Below are positions 25,483 through 34,854 of a stretch of DNA of 64,000 bases, in pieces. A program made the translations under genes and the position numbers. The notes beneath the pieces were generated by a model. It searched no databases. It was not told the DNA's origin and saw only the letters and a program-made list of their open reading frames with translations. Source of the DNA: Planctomycetia bacterium. Lineage in GTDB: Bacteria > Planctomycetota > Planctomycetia > Pirellulales > Thermoguttaceae. Where the stretch lies: contig JAUNBG010000007.1 in the NCBI GenBank assembly GCA_030527205.1, positions 1-64,000 on the forward strand, given 5' to 3'. Position 1 is the first letter of the stretch. Each line of letters starts with the position of its first letter.

Positions 25483-26679
25483 ATGAAAATACTTTTCTTT
25501 TTAAATGACGTTCGTTTTGTCAATTCTTTTGGCGGCGTTGAATTAGTTGCTTGTTCTTTTGCCAATGAATTTGTAAACAGAGGCAACGATGTTACGATTG
25601 TCTGTAATAATCCCGAAAACGGGCGTCCTGTCCGCCCATTGAATCCGAAGGTTCGATTGATTAATTTGAACGGATCTGGACGAAAAAAGCGATATGTTCC
25701 TTTTTATATCGAACTTCTTCGCGGAATATTATGGCCTCTTCGCAAGACTTTTCCGGGAAAATCGCTTGATTCCTGGCGACAAGAGCTCAAGCAAAAGAAA
25801 ATCGCGAAGTTGTTGAATCCGATTCTTCAAGAAGACCCCCCTGATTTGATTCTTTCCTTTTTCAATGAGGGATTGACAACTCTTTATTATTCTTCCGCAG
25901 CGGATTCTGTTCCGATCATTCAAATGTTTCACAGTACGCCGAGCCGCGCGATTCGTTACAAGAGCCGGATTCTTTCCCGAATGCTTTGCCGATGCGAGGC
26001 TGTTCAGGTTCTTCAACCCGAATTTGTTTCCGAATTGGACGAATATGGCCCGTTGAATATCGAAGTTATTCCCAATGCGGTTGAGTTTCCGTTGGAAAAG
26101 ATTGACTATAAGGACAAGAGAAACGGTCGCATTATTTGTCTGGGACGTTTGGAACCAGGGAAGCGGCAACATCTTCTTATTGATTCCTTTCTTCAAGTTG
26201 CGAAAGATTTTCCCGATTGGACGCTTCATTTTTTCGGCGAAGCCCGCAAGCATTATTTTAAAAGGTTGAAAAATCGGATTCCAGCCGAAATGATTCGACG
26301 TCAGATTTTTTTTGAAGAAACAACCCAAGAGTCACAAAAGGAACTTTTGTCGAGCGATATATTCGGTTTTCCGTCCGCTTTTGAAGGTTTTCCGCTTGCT
26401 TTATGCGAAGCAATGGCTTTGGGGCTTCCCGCATTGGGTTTTCAAAATGCTCCCGGAATCAATAGTTTAATCGTCGATAACGAGAACGGTTTTCTCGCTT
26501 CGGATCGGGACGATTATACAGAAAAACTTCGTTTATTGATGAAGAATGCCGCGTTGCGTCGCCGATTGGGGGAGCGGGGCAAGGAATCAATGCAGCAATA
26601 TGCTCCGGAAAAAATATGGAATCAATGGGATGAACTTTTTCAAAATATCTTAGCAAAAAAGGCAAGGACAATAAAATGA
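25483..26679 (+). CDS. Family 4 glycosyltransferase
   Basis: 398 residues, GT-B fold. N-terminal FGGVELVACSFANEFVNRGNDVTIVC is the acceptor-side domain. The donor side shows ICLGRLEPGKRQHLLIDSFLQV and the family signature FPSAFEGFPLALCEAMALGLPALGF with its Glu pair. Homologous to the next gene (shared start, VIQMFHS/GPPSR region and EGF motif), so the two look like an old tandem duplication. Its last four bases, ATGA, are also the start of the next gene. Confidence 0.93.
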   Translation: MKILFFLNDVRFVNSFGGVELVACSFANEFVNRGNDVTIVCNNPENGRPVRPLNPKVRLINLNGSGRKKRYVPFYIELLRGILWPLRKTFPGKSLDSWRQELKQKKIAKLLNPILQEDPPDLILSFFNEGLTTLYYSSAADSVPIIQMFHSTPSRAIRYKSRILSRMLCRCEAVQVLQPEFVSELDEYGPLNIEVIPNAVEFPLEKIDYKDKRNGRIICLGRLEPGKRQHLLIDSFLQVAKDFPDWTLHFFGEARKHYFKRLKNRIPAEMIRRQIFFEETTQESQKELLSSDIFGFPSAFEGFPLALCEAMALGLPALGFQNAPGINSLIVDNENGFLASDRDDYTEKLRLLMKNAALRRRLGERGKESMQQYAPEKIWNQWDELFQNILAKKARTIK

Positions 26680-27860
26680 AAATTCTTTTTTTCATTGGAA
26701 ACGGCGCGTTTGTTCATTCCGTTGGCGGAGCGGAAAAAGTTGCCTGTAATATGGCAAACGATTTGGTTCTTCGCGGGCATGAAATTGTGATCGTCAGCAA
26801 CGATATCGAATCGGGAGTTCCTGTTTATCCGCTGGATGAAAGAATCCGTCTGATCAATCTGAACGGGACAGGGAAAAAACTTTATCGAATATCGCGTTTT
26901 CAACGTTTGCTTCGCGAAATAACTCGTCCGATACAGGATACATGGCTCGGCTGGTTTCTGCGACATACGGAAATGAGAAGACGGGGTCGTTTTTTCGCGC
27001 CGAAAATGAAGTCCGTTCTGGATTGCGAGAAACCGGATATTGTCCTTTGTTTTTTTTATGAGGATCTGTATTTGCTCCCATTTTTCGAGACGGGACCAAC
27101 GGTTCCTGTCATTCAGATGTTTCATGGCCCTCCTTCCCGAACTCTTCGCTATTCCTGTCCGCGTCTTACTCGAATGCTTTGTCAATGTTCGGCAGTTCAG
27201 GTTCTTCTCCCTTCTTTTGTTCGGGAACTTGAACGGTTTGGTATCAGGAATATTTCCGTAATTCCCAACTGGGCGAATGAATATGAAAAAGAAGTTGAAT
27301 ATCGCGGAACAGAGAAAGGTCAGATTCTTTATGTTGGACGGATCAGCAAGGAAAAACGTCCGCATTTATTGATACAGGCTTTTGCCCTTATTGCCCGAAA
27401 GCATCCCCATTGGACGTTGGATCTTTATGGGACCGGAAAGGGACGCTATTATGATTTTGTAATGTCTTTGATTCAATCCAGCGGCCTGGATGGACAAATT
27501 ATTTATCACGGAATTACAAACCGAGTCGAAGAGGCAATGCGAGCCTCCGATATTTTTGCCTTTCCTTCCGAATTCGAAGGTTTTTGTTTGGCTCTGGCCG
27601 ATGCGATGTCGATCGGACTTCCTGCAGTTGGATTCCAGGGAGTTCTCGCCGTTGGGGAATTGATTCAGGATCAACAAAATGGTCTTCTCGCGGAAAACGG
27701 AATTCAATCGTTTGCCGAAAAACTTGAAATTCTAATAGAGAATCCTGAATTGAGAGCTTTCCTTGGAAGAAATGCCCGTCAATTTGCCGCCTCCTTCAAT
27801 CAAAAGGAAATAATGGATTCCTGGGAAAAGCTGATGAAGAAAATTGCTGCGGACGATTGA
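26676..27860 (+). CDS. Family 4 glycosyltransferase, paralogue of the preceding gene
   Basis: 394 residues with the same layout: VHSVGGAEKVACNMANDLVLRGHEIVIVS, ILYVGRISKEKRPHLLIQAFALI and FPSEFEGFCLALADAMSIGLPAVGF. The 4-base ATGA overlap implies coupled translation and similar amounts of both enzymes. They probably add consecutive sugars of the same class. It is the last gene of the cluster; miniature element copy D lies 240 bases downstream. Confidence 0.93.
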   Translation: MKILFFIGNGAFVHSVGGAEKVACNMANDLVLRGHEIVIVSNDIESGVPVYPLDERIRLINLNGTGKKLYRISRFQRLLREITRPIQDTWLGWFLRHTEMRRRGRFFAPKMKSVLDCEKPDIVLCFFYEDLYLLPFFETGPTVPVIQMFHGPPSRTLRYSCPRLTRMLCQCSAVQVLLPSFVRELERFGIRNISVIPNWANEYEKEVEYRGTEKGQILYVGRISKEKRPHLLIQAFALIARKHPHWTLDLYGTGKGRYYDFVMSLIQSSGLDGQIIYHGITNRVEEAMRASDIFAFPSEFEGFCLALADAMSIGLPAVGFQGVLAVGELIQDQQNGLLAENGIQSFAEKLEILIENPELRAFLGRNARQFAASFNQKEIMDSWEKLMKKIAADD

Positions 27861-28099
27861 TCTCACAGAAGAACGATTTGGATTTCATTTTCTTTTGAGA
27901 CAAGTCTTGAGTAACGAAAAAAACTGCGGTTCGTTTGGCTCAGTTCATGACGAACATTTTTCTGGCAATAATTTGATTCTGAATCGATTTTCATTGACAG
28001 TGTCGTCGACTTCTGCGACAGAGTTTTTTCCTGGCGACTTTTTCTGTCTTTTTGTCAATCAATTCGTCGTTGTTGGGCTCGAAAAATCTAATATTTCAG

Positions 28100-28211
28100 A
28101 GGAAATTCTAAAAAGCATTTTTTTTACAATAAACTCAATTCGGAAAACGTCACAAAAAACAGTTTCTGCGGACGAGACTTCCGTGTTCCAAGCGGGTTTT
28201 TAGAACTTCCT
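28100..28211 (-). mobile_element. Miniature inverted-repeat element, copy D, with 4-bp target duplication
   Basis: It begins AGGAAATTCTAAAAA and ends TTTTTAGAACTTCCT, 112 bases. TCAG flanks it on both sides (28096-28099 and 28212-28215). The remaining gap to the surface-protein gene (28212-28474) is AT-rich, with TATAAT near 28399 but no clear -35; no gene is seen. An open frame at 27844-28203 runs through the element and is not called. Confidence 0.88.
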
Positions 28212-28474
28212 TCAGTTTGTTATTGGATTGAGCAAGAATGCGACGGCATTTTTCATTGAATTAACATTTTAATAGGCATTTTTGCCTCCGGACCATTTTG
28301 TCCATTTTGCATAAATCCTTTTGTTGAATTTCAATTTTATGAAAAATTGTTTTTCCAAAAAATTTTTATAAAAAAGAACTCCTTTCCGGAATATTATGTA
28401 TAATCAAGAAAAGAAATGAACATTTTGCAGTCTTGAACCCATTTTTGGTTATTGAACAAAAAAGGTAATGCGTT

Positions 28475-31400
28475 ATGAAAAAGAAACGGATTCTCCGCTT
28501 GGAATATCTTGAAGATCGAACCTTACTCTCGCTGAATACAGGAACGCTGGATTGGCAGACATTGGTTGAACAAAAATGTTTTGATTCAACAAACAACCCC
28601 ATTTTTGTAACAACGCTTCAAGATGTTTCAGATGAAACGGACGGTCTGATTTCCTTACGGGAAGCGATTGATTATGCAGGAACATCAACAACTCAGGGAA
28701 CGCTCGGCAATCAAATCCAATTCGATTGTTTTGGCAAAATCGAATTAAGAGGAACCGCGTTAAGTATAACGAAAAATCTAACGATTGATGCATCCGGCGT
28801 CAGCGGAATAACAATTGATGCCAATGAATCCAGTCGCGTCTTTTATCTTCGGAGTTCGTCGACGGAATGGATTTCTGTATCGCTAAATAATCTTCATTTG
28901 ATAAACGGTTCTCCAGGAAATAACGATTTATCCAGAAATAACGGCGGGGCGATTTATAATGGTTCGTTAAGTCGTCTGACTCTTTCGAGTTGCGATATTT
29001 CCGATAATAACGCTATATCAGGGGGGGCGATTTATAATTTGGGAACATTGACGATATCCAATTCTTCCATTCATTCAAACCGTTCGAATCAGGGGGGCGG
29101 AATCAATAATGCCAGCGCAGGAATATTGACTATTTCAGGCTCGAAATTGGAAAACAATATTGCCAGTTCCTATGCAGGCGGCGTTCTTAATGCAGGAACC
29201 TTTTATTTAAACGATTCTCTGATCATCTCAAACCGGGCGAGTTCAACAGACGGAGGCGGTCTTTATAATATTTATTCAGGTTTTTTGACAATAAACTCAT
29301 CACAAATTTTGAATAATATTGCAAATAACAATGGCGGCGGTCTTTATAATTCAGCGGGCAACGGTTCATTAATCCTTTCCAAAACCTTGATTGCGAATAA
29401 TGAAACGATATCGGGTTCCGGAGGCGCCGTTTATAATACGGAACAAGGGAAAATAAGCATTTCCGCTTCAACTTTTTGCAATAATTCCGCCTTTGTCGAT
29501 GGCGGCGCGATTGCCAATCTTAATTATGGAATGATCGACTTGATTGAGTCCGTTCTTTCTAACAATATTGCCCAAACCGGTTCAGGCGGCGGGATCGCAA
29601 ATGAAACAGATTCTTCAATGGTTTTGGTCGATGTTGATATTTCCAACAATATTTCGAAATATTATGGCGGCGGGATCAACAATTCGGGCAATATTGCCGT
29701 TTCCTCATCTATCCTGAAACAAAACAGGACCGGAGTTCAAGGCGGCGGTTTTCGCAACAGCGGAATTGTTTATTGGTCCAATGGTTCCATAGAGTCCAAT
29801 GGCATAATAACTCAGGAAACAGGTTCAGGCGGGGGCATTTTTAATTTAGGGCGTTTTTTGCTTTATAACTCTTTTGTCAATTATAATTATATTGAAGGAG
29901 AGCGCGGCACAGGAGGCGGAATCAGTAACAACTCAGGCGTTTTAACCGTTAAAAATTCGACCTTCATAGAAAATCGAATCAATTTGGTTAATGCAATCGG
30001 CGGCGGGCTTTTTAACAGCAATGAAGCGACAGCCAATATTTCGACTTCCGTTTTTTTCGGAAATATGGTTATCGCAGAAGGAAGCGCCCTTTATAATTTG
30101 GGTATTTTGACTCTTTCAAATTCATCGGTTTCTTATAATATTGATCAAACCGGCGAAGGCGTTTATTATGACGATTCCTATTCCGGAAGCAGTTATACTG
30201 TTACAAAAACAACAATTTCAGATAATATTGTCTATCAAGACGACTTTTCTGATTCCGAAACAAAGCTCGTTTTAACTGATAATAATAATCTTGTCGATTC
30301 TGCGATTGATTTGGGGGTTATTTCAGCCTCGCAAACTCCAAATATGCCGGAAACTCTGGTTTTAACCAATACCAATTCGACTATTTTGCAACTTTCTTCG
30401 TTCTCGATTGTTGGCAATGCGGCCGATTCGTTTCTTTTTCAATTTTATCGAAAAGACGGTTCTGTCATTAATGACGCAACTTTTCAAATGGATCCCAACG
30501 AGTCAATAACAATAAAACTGTCATTGAAATCAAATGCCTCCTTTGCTCAAGGGGCCAATCATTTGAGATTTTCCTGGAATGTTCAGGACGTTTTGGAGGA
30601 CGAAACTCTTTCGTCGGAAATTCGCATCAAAAAGATTGATTTTGAATTCGTTTCCGGGGAAAATAAATCAACTTTGACAACGGAAGAAAATGTTTCTGTT
30701 TCGTTATCAGGGAATTCAAGCAGTTATTCCATAAAATTGAATTATCAACCAACCTCAACCGTTTTTGTTTATATTCAAACGGATATTGGCATTACGCCCT
30801 CGAAATCTTTATTGACTTTTAACCCAACCAATTGGAATGTCGCGCAAACTGTTTTGATAACGCCGGACATTGAAAAACTCATTCAATATTCAGAAACCGA
30901 TCAAATTCTGTTGCGTCATGAAATCATAACGAGCGACATTCAATATCTCGGAACGGTCATTGATTCTGTTTCCGTTGACATTCAGGATTATATTGTTGTC
31001 CAAGACAGTTGTTCAATCAATCTTTCTGATTCTTTTTCCGATGCTTTATGGGATTTAGACAACAACGGTCAATATTCTGCCAAAGATTGGGTTTCGTCAG
31101 AAGAATTGTCGGAGAACAGCGAATCGAACGAGATTTTTTCTGTTAAAAAGAAGGAAGGCGACAAGATTGAAGAGATTCCTGTTAAAATAGAGAAAGTTGC
31201 TCCAACGTTCGAAGCTCAATTAAAAGAGAGCTCAAACAGTTCTTTGATTGAACTTGACTTGAAAGCTTTTTGGAATTCTGCGTCAACGATTAATCGTTGG
31301 CAGATCAAATGGGGAGACGGGTCAAGTCAAATTATTTCGCAAAACAGTTCAGAGCTTCGAATTTGTCATTTTTATACGCAAACCGGATTATTTGATATTT

Positions 31401-31969
31401 CTGTTGAAATTGTCGATTCAAATGAACTTGGTCTGAATCACTTTTATCATATTGCTTCTCATCAAGTTATTTCGACCAATGCATCGACGGCTTCTGTTTC
31501 TGTCGATCATTCCATACAATCTTCAGAAGTTTTGCAATCTCAATCGCAATTGGAGAAAGAGGAACTGATTTCGAGTTCCTGTTCAACAACAGCAGCAACA
31601 ATCAAATCCGATGTTCCTGTTAATTCCGTTTTTTCCCTGGAACAATCCGTTGCTTTGACTCTTGACCAAGAAGGCCATTTCAATTTTTCGGATCTTTTCA
31701 ACAACTTTTATGCGGAAAATAAAGTTCTTTTCGATGAAATATCAGAATCTTTTTCAGAAACGGCTGACTTTTCCCAAGATTCGATTGTTTTCGAAAATGA
31801 ATTGCTCAAAACGTTCGATTTGCTTTGGTCGTCTGATTCGAGTTGGGGATCGGATGATTTTATGGATTCTCAAGAACTGTCAGAGTCAATTGCGGAAAAT
31901 TCTCTTCATTCCGAATTGGAAATTATTTTATCGGAATATGATTCCGACTTCGATTTTTTGAAAAAATAA
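28475..31969 (+). CDS. Large surface protein: planctomycete LExLExRxLLS start, beta-helix repeats, dockerin-like and PKD-like segments
   Basis: 1164 residues. Residues 9-19, LEYLEDRTLLS, match the N-terminal motif typical of planctomycete surface proteins, which lack a classical signal peptide and may use a dedicated export route. Residues about 70-570 contain many short repeats of the GGG(I/L)YN...LTISNSS type, as in chlamydial polymorphic membrane proteins; these fold as a right-handed beta-helix. After a beta-rich part comes DLDNNGQYSAKDW (about 860), a calcium-loop or dockerin-like element. A PKD-like segment IKWGDGSSQ...LRICHFYTQTGLFDISVEIVD follows (about 943-980). The C-terminus is Ser/Glu/Asp-rich. 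Likely adhesive or structural at the cell surface; ligand unknown. A terminator hairpin lies downstream. Confidence 0.85.
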   Translation: MKKKRILRLEYLEDRTLLSLNTGTLDWQTLVEQKCFDSTNNPIFVTTLQDVSDETDGLISLREAIDYAGTSTTQGTLGNQIQFDCFGKIELRGTALSITKNLTIDASGVSGITIDANESSRVFYLRSSSTEWISVSLNNLHLINGSPGNNDLSRNNGGAIYNGSLSRLTLSSCDISDNNAISGGAIYNLGTLTISNSSIHSNRSNQGGGINNASAGILTISGSKLENNIASSYAGGVLNAGTFYLNDSLIISNRASSTDGGGLYNIYSGFLTINSSQILNNIANNNGGGLYNSAGNGSLILSKTLIANNETISGSGGAVYNTEQGKISISASTFCNNSAFVDGGAIANLNYGMIDLIESVLSNNIAQTGSGGGIANETDSSMVLVDVDISNNISKYYGGGINNSGNIAVSSSILKQNRTGVQGGGFRNSGIVYWSNGSIESNGIITQETGSGGGIFNLGRFLLYNSFVNYNYIEGERGTGGGISNNSGVLTVKNSTFIENRINLVNAIGGGLFNSNEATANISTSVFFGNMVIAEGSALYNLGILTLSNSSVSYNIDQTGEGVYYDDSYSGSSYTVTKTTISDNIVYQDDFSDSETKLVLTDNNNLVDSAIDLGVISASQTPNMPETLVLTNTNSTILQLSSFSIVGNAADSFLFQFYRKDGSVINDATFQMDPNESITIKLSLKSNASFAQGANHLRFSWNVQDVLEDETLSSEIRIKKIDFEFVSGENKSTLTTEENVSVSLSGNSSSYSIKLNYQPTSTVFVYIQTDIGITPSKSLLTFNPTNWNVAQTVLITPDIEKLIQYSETDQILLRHEIITSDIQYLGTVIDSVSVDIQDYIVVQDSCSINLSDSFSDALWDLDNNGQYSAKDWVSSEELSENSESNEIFSVKKKEGDKIEEIPVKIEKVAPTFEAQLKESSNSSLIELDLKAFWNSASTINRWQIKWGDGSSQIISQNSSELRICHFYTQTGLFDISVEIVDSNELGLNHFYHIASHQVISTNASTASVSVDHSIQSSEVLQSQSQLEKEELISSSCSTTAATIKSDVPVNSVFSLEQSVALTLDQEGHFNFSDLFNNFYAENKVLFDEISESFSETADFSQDSIVFENELLKTFDLLWSSDSSWGSDDFMDSQELSESIAENSLHSELEIILSEYDSDFDFLKK

Positions 31970-32023
31970 TCTGACGTTTTTAAGTCAGGAAATAAGTTTC
32001 TTTTCGAATGGATTTCCCTATAT

Positions 32024-32050
32024 AAATCGGGCGGCAAAACCGCCTGATTT
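32024..32050 (+). terminator. Rho-independent-type terminator after the surface-protein gene
   Basis: AAATCGGGCGG (32024-32034) pairs with CCGCCTGATTT (32040-32050), 11 pairs including one G-U, with loop CAAAA. The trailing U-run is short. It lies 55 bases after the stop. The remaining gap up to etfB (32051-32298) shows no gene. Confidence 0.65.
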
Positions 32051-32298
32051 TCTCGACTGATTTGCTTTCTCAAAATATAAAGAAAAGAAGTCCCCTTTTC
32101 TTTTAATGGGAATATCTCTTGACGTTGACTCATTTTTTTATTAAATTGAATATAAGGAATGTCAATAATAGGGCTTTTTCGCTTTTTTTGAAGTCATTTC
32201 CTCTTTGTTTGAAAAAATTCAAAACAAAAAGCGATAAAGCCAGCAAATCATACAAATATATATTAACGTTCAAAATATTCATTATGGGAGATGAACGC

Positions 32299-33168
32299 GT
32301 GTCTTATCGTTGCATAGTTTTGGTCAAACAGGTTCCGGATACATCGAATATAACAGGCGAAGCGATGAAAGAAGACGGAACAATTAATCGAGCCGCTCTT
32401 CCAACCATTTTTAATCCAGAAGACCTTCATGCGTTAGAAGCGGCTCTTGAAATCAAAGATCGCTTTGGCGGCAGCGTAACTGTGTTGACCATGGGACCGC
32501 CCAAAGCAGCAGACGTTCTTCGGGATTGTCTTTATCGAGGGGCAGATCGCGCCATTTTGATAACAGATCGACGAGCAGCCGCAAGCGATACATTGGCAAC
32601 CGGCTATATTTTATCGCAAGCGGTTAAAACGATAGGCGACTTTGATTTTGTCTTTTGCGGACGACAGGCAATCGACGGCGATACAGCGCAAGTTGGGCCG
32701 CAATGCGCTGAAAAACTTGAGATTCCGCAGATAACTTATCTTGAAGAAATCATTGAAGTCAAAGAAAAAGAAGCGACTTTGAAACGAAATATTGGAAACG
32801 GTTGGGAAATCGTCAAAACGCGACTTCCTGCGTTGATTACGGTTGTCGAAACGGCCAATGACCCGCGTCCCTGGTCAGTTCGAAAAATGATGAAAAACAA
32901 GCATAAAAGAGTTCCGTCTGAGCTTGCAATCAATGTTGAAAGCAATGATCTGACGGAACTTCAAAATAAGAACGATCTGCTTGAACAATGGAATTTGGAT
33001 GACATTCATGCAGATCTCAATCGTTGCGGAATTGCCGGTTCGCCGACAAAAGTTTTCCGTATTCAGTCAATTGTATTGAAAAAAGAAGGTTTTACAGAAA
33101 TAGCGCCAACGGACGAAGGAATTCATGGGCTCATTCATGAACTCGTCAACGATCGAACCCTTGGTTGA
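32299..33168 (+). CDS. etfB: Electron transfer flavoprotein beta subunit
   Basis: About 289 residues starting at GTG 32299, giving MSYRCIVLVKQVPDTS. GGGAG lies about 7 bases before that GTG, whereas the in-frame ATG at 32284 has no visible ribosome site; the longer frame to 32119 is not family-like. EtfB with EtfA forms an FAD/AMP (or second FAD) protein that receives electrons from acyl-CoA dehydrogenases. Visible: FNPEDLHALEAALEIKDRFGGSVTVLTMGPPKA, RGADRAILITDRRAAASDTLATGYIL, and FCGRQAIDGDTAQVGPQCAEKL, the family's nucleotide-binding region. etfA follows after 274 bases. Confidence 0.93.
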   Translation: MSYRCIVLVKQVPDTSNITGEAMKEDGTINRAALPTIFNPEDLHALEAALEIKDRFGGSVTVLTMGPPKAADVLRDCLYRGADRAILITDRRAAASDTLATGYILSQAVKTIGDFDFVFCGRQAIDGDTAQVGPQCAEKLEIPQITYLEEIIEVKEKEATLKRNIGNGWEIVKTRLPALITVVETANDPRPWSVRKMMKNKHKRVPSELAINVESNDLTELQNKNDLLEQWNLDDIHADLNRCGIAGSPTKVFRIQSIVLKKEGFTEIAPTDEGIHGLIHELVNDRTLG

Positions 33169-33442
33169 CCTTTTATAATAAGACGTTTTGATTGATTTTA
33201 ACGATTGGAAAATGTTCCCGGGTTTCGTAAAGTTGACCAAAGATCGCTTTTTATAAAGGACAAAGACCAACAAAAAAAGACCAACAAAATCGGATCAACT
33301 CATATTCAAGCCAAAGAGAAATCTCTGAACGTCAGGGTCAACCCCAACATGAAGGGCAAATCATAAAGCCAAGTCGGAAACTTTTTCCAAATCGACTGCG
33401 AAAGAAATATTAATTTTTGTTATTATATTAAGGAATGATTGA

Positions 33443-34471
33443 ATGATTGAAAAAAATCCCAACGGAGAAGTTTGGGTCTTTGCTGAACAGGAAGGCGGGC
33501 AACTTCAAGACGTTGTTTTAGAACTTTGCGGAAAAGCGAGATTGCTTGCCAATCAACTTGGCGTTTCTGTTGGAGCTGTTTTGCCGGGACATAATGTTCA
33601 GCAATCGGCTCAAACATTGATCTCTTATGGCATTGATAACGTTTATTTGATTGACGATCCAAAACTTGATCTTTTTACGAGTTTGCCCTATGCGTTTGTT
33701 ATGACCGAAATGATCAAGAAATATCGTCCGCAGATTGTTCTTTACGGAGCAACTCCTTTAGGACGCGATTTGGCGCCGCGAATTGCTTCAGCAACCCAAT
33801 CGGGAATGACGGCGGATTGCACAGATTTAGAAATCAGTGACGTTCCAGACTCAAAAACGAAGAAAATTCATAAAAATTTGCTGCTTCAAATTCGCCCGGC
33901 TTTTGGCGGAAATATAGTTGCAACAATCATAAATCCGGAACAATGGCCGCAAATGGCAACGGTTCGAGAAGGGGTCATTCCTTTATTCGACGCGGTTCCC
34001 AATCGGCAGGGAAATGTTTTCTCCGAATCATTTGCCATTCCAGATTCGTTAATGGTTGTTGACGTTATCAAACGACATCTTGAAGAACGACGCGTTAATT
34101 TAAAGGGAGCGAGAATTATTGTTGCGGGCGGCGCCGGCGTCGGAAGCAAAGAGAATTTTCGTCTCATTTTTGAGTTGGCAGGAGCTCTTGGCGGCGCGGT
34201 TGGCGCCAGTCGCGCTGCTGTCGACGGCGGGTTTATCGAACATGATTATCAGATCGGGCAAACGGGAACGACTGTTCGGCCTGCCCTTTATATTGCCTGC
34301 GGAATCAGCGGCGCTATTCAACATCGCGCTGGAATGGCTGACTCCGCGAAGATTATTGCCATTAACAGCGATCCCGATGCTCCGATTTTTTCCGTCGCTC
34401 ATTATGGAATCGTCGGCGATTTAAACGAAGTTATTCCGAAAATGATCAAGGCATTTAAAGAACGCGGATAA
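33443..34471 (+). CDS. etfA: Electron transfer flavoprotein alpha subunit
   Basis: 342 residues with AAGGA ahead of the ATG. The C-terminal FAD domain is clear: VGASRAAVDGGFIEHDYQIGQTGTTVRPALYIACGISGAIQHRAGM followed by IIAINSDPDAPIFSVAHYGIVGDL. This is the FAD-binding signature of EtfA. It partners EtfB and would pass electrons either to an ETF:quinone oxidoreductase or, in bifurcating types, to ferredoxin. No iron-sulfur extension is present. The acyl-CoA dehydrogenase lies 380 bases downstream and is the obvious donor. Confidence 0.95.
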   Translation: MIEKNPNGEVWVFAEQEGGQLQDVVLELCGKARLLANQLGVSVGAVLPGHNVQQSAQTLISYGIDNVYLIDDPKLDLFTSLPYAFVMTEMIKKYRPQIVLYGATPLGRDLAPRIASATQSGMTADCTDLEISDVPDSKTKKIHKNLLLQIRPAFGGNIVATIINPEQWPQMATVREGVIPLFDAVPNRQGNVFSESFAIPDSLMVVDVIKRHLEERRVNLKGARIIVAGGAGVGSKENFRLIFELAGALGGAVGASRAAVDGGFIEHDYQIGQTGTTVRPALYIACGISGAIQHRAGMADSAKIIAINSDPDAPIFSVAHYGIVGDLNEVIPKMIKAFKERG

Positions 34472-34854
34472 TATCGGGCTTTTTTCCTTCGTTTTGTTGT
34501 TTTCATTTTTATTTCAATCCGATTAAATTCCGGATCGTTATTCCTGTTAGTCCGCAACGACGGGGGATTGATTGAAAACAATGAAATTCGCTTATATCGG
34601 CTTCTGTATAAAGTTGTTTACAGTTTGAGAAATTCGGATTCAGAATTCATTGCGATTGAACGCAATCATTTGCCAGCATTTAACGTTTTTGATAAATTTT
34701 CGCAATGAATACCGTTTTTTCATTAAATATATTGTCATAAACTGATTCGATTCAGGTTTTTCTGTTGTTAGCGAAAATCGTTTTTCCGACATTCAAAACG
34801 CGACAAATTTCAGGAAAACCTGCGAAATGAGAACTTAACCTATAAAAGAATAAT
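34472..34854. other. Intergenic region between etfA and acyl-CoA dehydrogenase
   Basis: No gene or strong terminator is seen. The stretch around 34525-34575 has some likeness to repeat family 2 (CCGCAACGACGG), too weak to call. The dehydrogenase may have its own promoter here. Confidence 0.3.

Noticed and set aside
27844-28203. 119-codon plus-strand frame after the second GT4 gene
   Set aside because: Overlaps the GT4 end and runs through miniature element copy D; similar peptides arise from the element in other copies, so they are by-products of the repeat.
33240-33300. Repeated GACCAACAAA between etfB and etfA
   Set aside because: Two short A-rich units only; too small and simple to call a functional repeat.
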